From Flavobacteriales bacterium UBA2426 (GTDB taxonomy: Bacteria; Bacteroidota; Bacteroidia; Flavobacteriales_F; PHOS-HE28), in NCBI GenBank assembly GCA_002342985.1, contig DDRC01000142.1, positions 1-8,095 of the forward strand: 8,095 nt of DNA. Reading direction: 5' to 3'. Below the pieces are notes generated by a model that saw nothing but the letters and a program-made list of their open reading frames with translations, was not told where the DNA came from and made no database searches. The translations under genes were made by a program, and so were the position numbers. Position 1 is the stretch's first letter, and the number at the start of each line of letters is the position of its first letter. Of this stretch, positions 6,105-8,095 are shown one piece after another.

Positions 6105-7238
6105 TCAGTGGTTGCCGATCTTGTTCAACACCTCCTCCCGGCCCACCGGTGCGGGCACGATGCGGTCATCGTGCCGCAGCCGTTGCACGCCCTCGAACAC
6201 GATGCGTTCATCGGGCTTCAGGCCGCTCTGCACCACGTAGAGGTCGGGCAGGCGGAATGAAGCGGTGATGCTGCGCTGCTCCACGGTGCTGTCCGGCCGC
6301 ACCACCATCACGTACAGTTTGTCCTGCACCTCGAAGGTGGAGCGCTGCGGCACCATCAGGGCATCCTTCAGCGGACGGCGCACCACGATGTTGGCGTTGG
6401 CGCCGTGCTTCAGCATGCCGTCCGGATTGGGGAAGCGCGCACGGATGGCGATGTTGCCGGTCGCGCGGTCGAACTCGCTCTCGGCCACCTCGATGCGGCC
6501 CTGGTGTTCATAGGTCTCGCCGCTGGTCAGCAGCAGGGTCACCCGGCGCAGGGTGGTGTCGCGGAACAGGTTGCGCAGCTGCAGGTAATCCAGCTCCGAC
6601 AAGTGGAAGTAGGCGAACATCTCGCTGTTGTCGGTGATGGTGGTGAGCACATCGGCCTCCTGCACGATGCTGCCGGTCTTGAACGGGATGCGGTTGATCT
6701 TGCCGCGGTAAGGGGCCTTGATGAGCGAATAGGACAGGTTCAGCGCGGCGTGGTCGCGTGCGGAGGCGGCCTCCTCCACCCGGGCGCGCAGGGCGTCCAC
6801 GCGGGCACGGGTCAGGTCCAGTTCGGCCTGTGAGGAGATGTTCTGCTGCACCAGGGCGGCGGTGTTGCGGAGCTCCACCTCGGCGGCGGCGAGCTCGGCC
6901 TGCACCACTTTCAGCGCGGCGTTGGCGCGTTGCAGTTCCAGGCCGCGGTCCGCGCTGCTCACGTCGAAGAGCGGTTGTCCGGCGTTCACCAGCTGTCCTT
7001 CATCCACGTGGATCCGTTCGATGTAGCCCCCGATGTGGCTGCGCACCTCCACGAACTGCACGCTGTGGACCTCGGCAACGTAGTCCTTCGCGATCGCGGT
7101 GTCGCCCACCAGGGGTGCGGTCACGGGGAAGCGGTCCGGTGCGGGCGGCGGTGCTGACGGGGAGCAGCCTGACGTGGCCCGCACCACAGCGAAGAGGATG
7201 CCGGGCAGGATGGATGATGGAAGGAAGCGTGAGTTCAA
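6105..7238 (-). CDS. RND efflux periplasmic adaptor (membrane fusion protein), probable lipoprotein
   Basis: This adaptor joins the RND pump to the outer-membrane duct. The 377-aa chain shows the expected order: the first half of the lipoyl domain (63-93, SHIGGYIERIHVDEGQLVNAG), an alpha-hairpin with coiled-coil composition (about 98-165), the second lipoyl half (168-200, IKAPYRGKINRIPF and TGSIVQEADVL), a beta-barrel (about 205-290) and a membrane-proximal domain (about 291-365). The N-terminus looks like a signal peptide running to Cys25 (ATSGC), so a lipid-anchored form like AcrA is likely, although Arg20 just before the lipobox is abnormal. No ATG fits: the start is a TTG at 7236-7238, the only start-like codon in frame ahead of the signal region. 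It is first of the three efflux genes, with 10 nt to the pump gene. The exact start is the uncertain part. Confidence 0.92.
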   Translation of the reverse strand: MNSRFLPSSILPGILFAVVRATSGCSPSAPPPAPDRFPVTAPLVGDTAIAKDYVAEVHSVQFVEVRSHIGGYIERIHVDEGQLVNAGQPLFDVSSADRGLELQRANAALKVVQAELAAAEVELRNTAALVQQNISSQAELDLTRARVDALRARVEEAASARDHAALNLSYSLIKAPYRGKINRIPFKTGSIVQEADVLTTITDNSEMFAYFHLSELDYLQLRNLFRDTTLRRVTLLLTSGETYEHQGRIEVAESEFDRATGNIAIRARFPNPDGMLKHGANANIVVRRPLKDALMVPQRSTFEVQDKLYVMVVRPDSTVEQRSITASFRLPDLYVVQSGLKPDERIVFEGVQRLRHDDRIVPAPVGREEVLNKIGNH

Positions 7239-7262
7239 GATGTGGGGAAGGAATGATGTGGA

Positions 7263-7300
7263 GGAGGGAGCATTGCTGCCGTGGCAGCAACGCTCCCTCC
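7263..7300 (-). promoter_or_regulatory. Long hairpin between rnk-like gene and efflux operon (terminator, attenuator or operator)
   Basis: Arms 7263-7280 and 7283-7300 pair over 18 positions with a 2-nt centre. The single imperfect pair (7272/7291) is A-C if the plus strand is transcribed but a G-U wobble on the minus strand, the direction of the flanking genes. It begins 37 nt after the rnk-like stop and ends 24 nt before the adaptor start. The downstream minus-strand sequence (TCCACATCATTCC) is pyrimidine-rich but lacks a proper T run, so it is not a classical terminator. The rest of the 98-nt gap shows no TAnnTTTG box on the minus strand. Confidence 0.65.
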
Positions 7301-7336
7301 AACTGGTCTGTTCGATGATGCGGTCCTCCGTGGATG

Positions 7337-7750
7337 TTACTCCCTCAAGGCTTCCACATCGCAGCGGGAGTTGTCAACCTTCTCGAGCGTGATGGTCTGG
7401 TCGCCCAGGGGCAGCTTCCACACGATGGTGGCGCCTTGGCGGTAGCCGATCAGTGCAGAGCCGAGGACGGACAACACCGAGAGCTTGTTCTGCTTGAGGT
7501 CGGCATCGGCGTGCATCACCAGTTGCAGGCCGTTCTTGCGGCCGGCGGGCATGCCCACGTCCACGATGCTGCATACGCGCACCACATCATGGGGCATGTC
7601 CTCTTCCTTGCGCACGTCGGCGGTGTCCAGTTCCTTGTACAGCCGGTCAAGGCTGTTGCGTACCTGGATGTCGGGTGCGGTGTGGCCGATGATCCAGGAG
7701 CGCATCAGGTCGCGCTCCTTCTCGGAAACGATCAGGCGGGGGTTCTCCAT
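7337..7750 (-). CDS. rnk: Rnk-like / GreA-GreB family RNA polymerase-binding regulator
   Basis: This 137-aa protein has a short N-terminal helical region (about 8-48) followed by the GreA/GreB C-terminal FKBP-like domain (about 53-125). The segment EDMPHDVVRV is the family signature and aligns with EEMPHDVVTM of E. coli Rnk as I remember it. KLSVLSVLGSALIGYRQG and the WKLPLGD segment match the domain's second half (Rnk: [21 protein letters not shown]). Length is that of Rnk (136 aa), not GreA (about 158), and the N-terminal arm is too short for a full Gre coiled coil with catalytic tip acids. Family members bind the RNA polymerase secondary channel; Rnk was named as a regulator of nucleoside diphosphate kinase, but that role is not implied here. 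The start is the ATG at 7750, 2 nt after the pntB stop, so the two are probably translationally coupled. Cys60 and Cys130 are present, without a known role. Confidence 0.88.
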   Translation of the reverse strand: MENPRLIVSEKERDLMRSWIIGHTAPDIQVRNSLDRLYKELDTADVRKEEDMPHDVVRVCSIVDVGMPAGRKNGLQLVMHADADLKQNKLSVLSVLGSALIGYRQGATIVWKLPLGDQTITLEKVDNSRCDVEALRE

Positions 7751-7752
7751 GG

Positions 7753-8095
7753 TCAGATGCGTTTGAGTTCGTCGATGATGGCCTTCACGCTCTCCTTGGC
7801 ATCGCCGAAGAGCACGCGGCAATTGGGTCGTTCGAAGAGGAGGTTGCGTTCGCCGGAATAGCCTTTGGCCATGCCGCGCTTGAACACCACCACCTGCTTG
7901 GCCTTGTAGGCGCGGATGATCGGCATTCCGTGGATGCTGGAATCCGGATCGGACTCGGCGGCGGGGTTCACCACGTCGTTGGCGCCGATCACGAGCACCA
8001 CATCGTAACGGTCCATATGATCGTTGACCTCCTCCATGCCGTGGATGCTGGCGTAGGGCACGTTGGCCTCTGCGAGCAGCACGTTCATGTGGCCG
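7753..8095 (-). CDS. pntB: NAD(P) transhydrogenase subunit beta, C-terminal NADP(H)-binding domain (partial)
   Basis: Only the last 113 residues are in the window; the rest lies beyond the right edge. They match domain III of PntB, which binds NADP(H) at the cytoplasmic face of the proton-translocating transhydrogenase: GHMNVLLAEANVPY, then VVLVIGANDVVNPAA (nucleotide-binding loop), a GMPII strand, VVVFKRGMAKGYSG and LFGDAKESVKAII, all closely resembling E. coli PntB. The enzyme uses the proton gradient to reduce NADP+ with NADH. The TGA at 7753-7755 is followed after 2 nt by the ATG of the rnk-like gene. A pntA gene would be expected upstream, outside the window. The Met at 8086-8088 is internal, not a start. 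Confidence 0.95.
   Translation of the reverse strand, partial: GHMNVLLAEANVPYASIHGMEEVNDHMDRYDVVLVIGANDVVNPAAESDPDSSIHGMPIIRAYKAKQVVVFKRGMAKGYSGERNLLFERPNCRVLFGDAKESVKAIIDELKRI

Noticed and set aside
3233..6268. A 1011-codon open frame on the plus strand, antisense to the RND pump.
   Set aside because: It lies opposite a clearly real pump gene, its composition is dominated by His, Val, Gly, Asp and Gln without recognisable domains, and long antisense frames are expected in GC-rich genes with strong third-position bias.
7000..7302. A minus-strand frame of 100 codons overlapping the adaptor's start, considered as evidence of a frameshifted N-terminus.
   Set aside because: Its translation has no signal peptide and no family resemblance, whereas the chosen frame gives a plausible signal peptide continuous with the adaptor domains.
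1..8095. Possibility of a defence system, mobile element, CRISPR array or RNA gene in the window.
   Set aside because: All sizeable open frames are accounted for by known families. No repeat-spacer pattern, transposase, terminal repeats or tRNA-like cloverleaf was seen, and the remaining gaps are under 110 nt.

Overview
The window reads as chromosomal DNA from a GC-rich member of the Bacteroidota. Three things point there: two exact TAnnTTTG promoter -7 boxes (the element used by the Bacteroidota housekeeping sigma factor), a DUF2024 protein and a CPVC thioredoxin-fold protein of types I know from this phylum, and sparse Shine-Dalgarno signals. By eye GC is about 60-65%, high for the phylum. 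No taxon can be named from sequence alone. I see no tRNA, rRNA, CRISPR array, insertion sequence or phage gene.

Layout. (1) 1-837: the tail of an unidentified plus-strand gene, a minus-strand DUF2024 gene that appears to carry a signal peptide, and, divergent from it, a small CPVC protein. The two back-to-back promoters lie within 28 bp, and the CPVC gene ends in a textbook intrinsic terminator. (2) 838-1422: a MarR-type regulator with a Cys-rich C-terminal extension, convergent with the efflux operon. (3) 1494-7238, minus strand: a complete tripartite RND efflux operon in transcription order membrane fusion lipoprotein, inner-membrane RND pump, outer-membrane NodT-type lipoprotein, spaced 10 and 5 nt. 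(4) 7239-7336: an intergenic stretch holding an 18-bp-stem hairpin. (5) 7337-8095, minus strand: a Rnk/GreA-GreB-like regulator only 2 nt after the end of pntB (NAD(P) transhydrogenase beta subunit), which runs off the window.

How the parts fit. The three efflux genes should form one envelope-spanning, proton-driven drug or solvent exporter. The MarR protein is the only local transcription factor and so the natural candidate to control it, but that is inference from proximity. pntB and rnk look co-transcribed. Whether the efflux genes share that transcript or are separated from it by the hairpin at 7263-7300 cannot be settled here; I see no clear promoter in the gap.

On novelty: the window is mostly recognisable housekeeping and efflux genes, and I do not see an undescribed multi-gene system. 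The points most worth a second look are the exported DUF2024 protein, the four-Cys tail on the MarR regulator, the Asp-Asn (instead of Asp-Asp) pair in the pump's proton relay, and the long hairpin upstream of the efflux operon.
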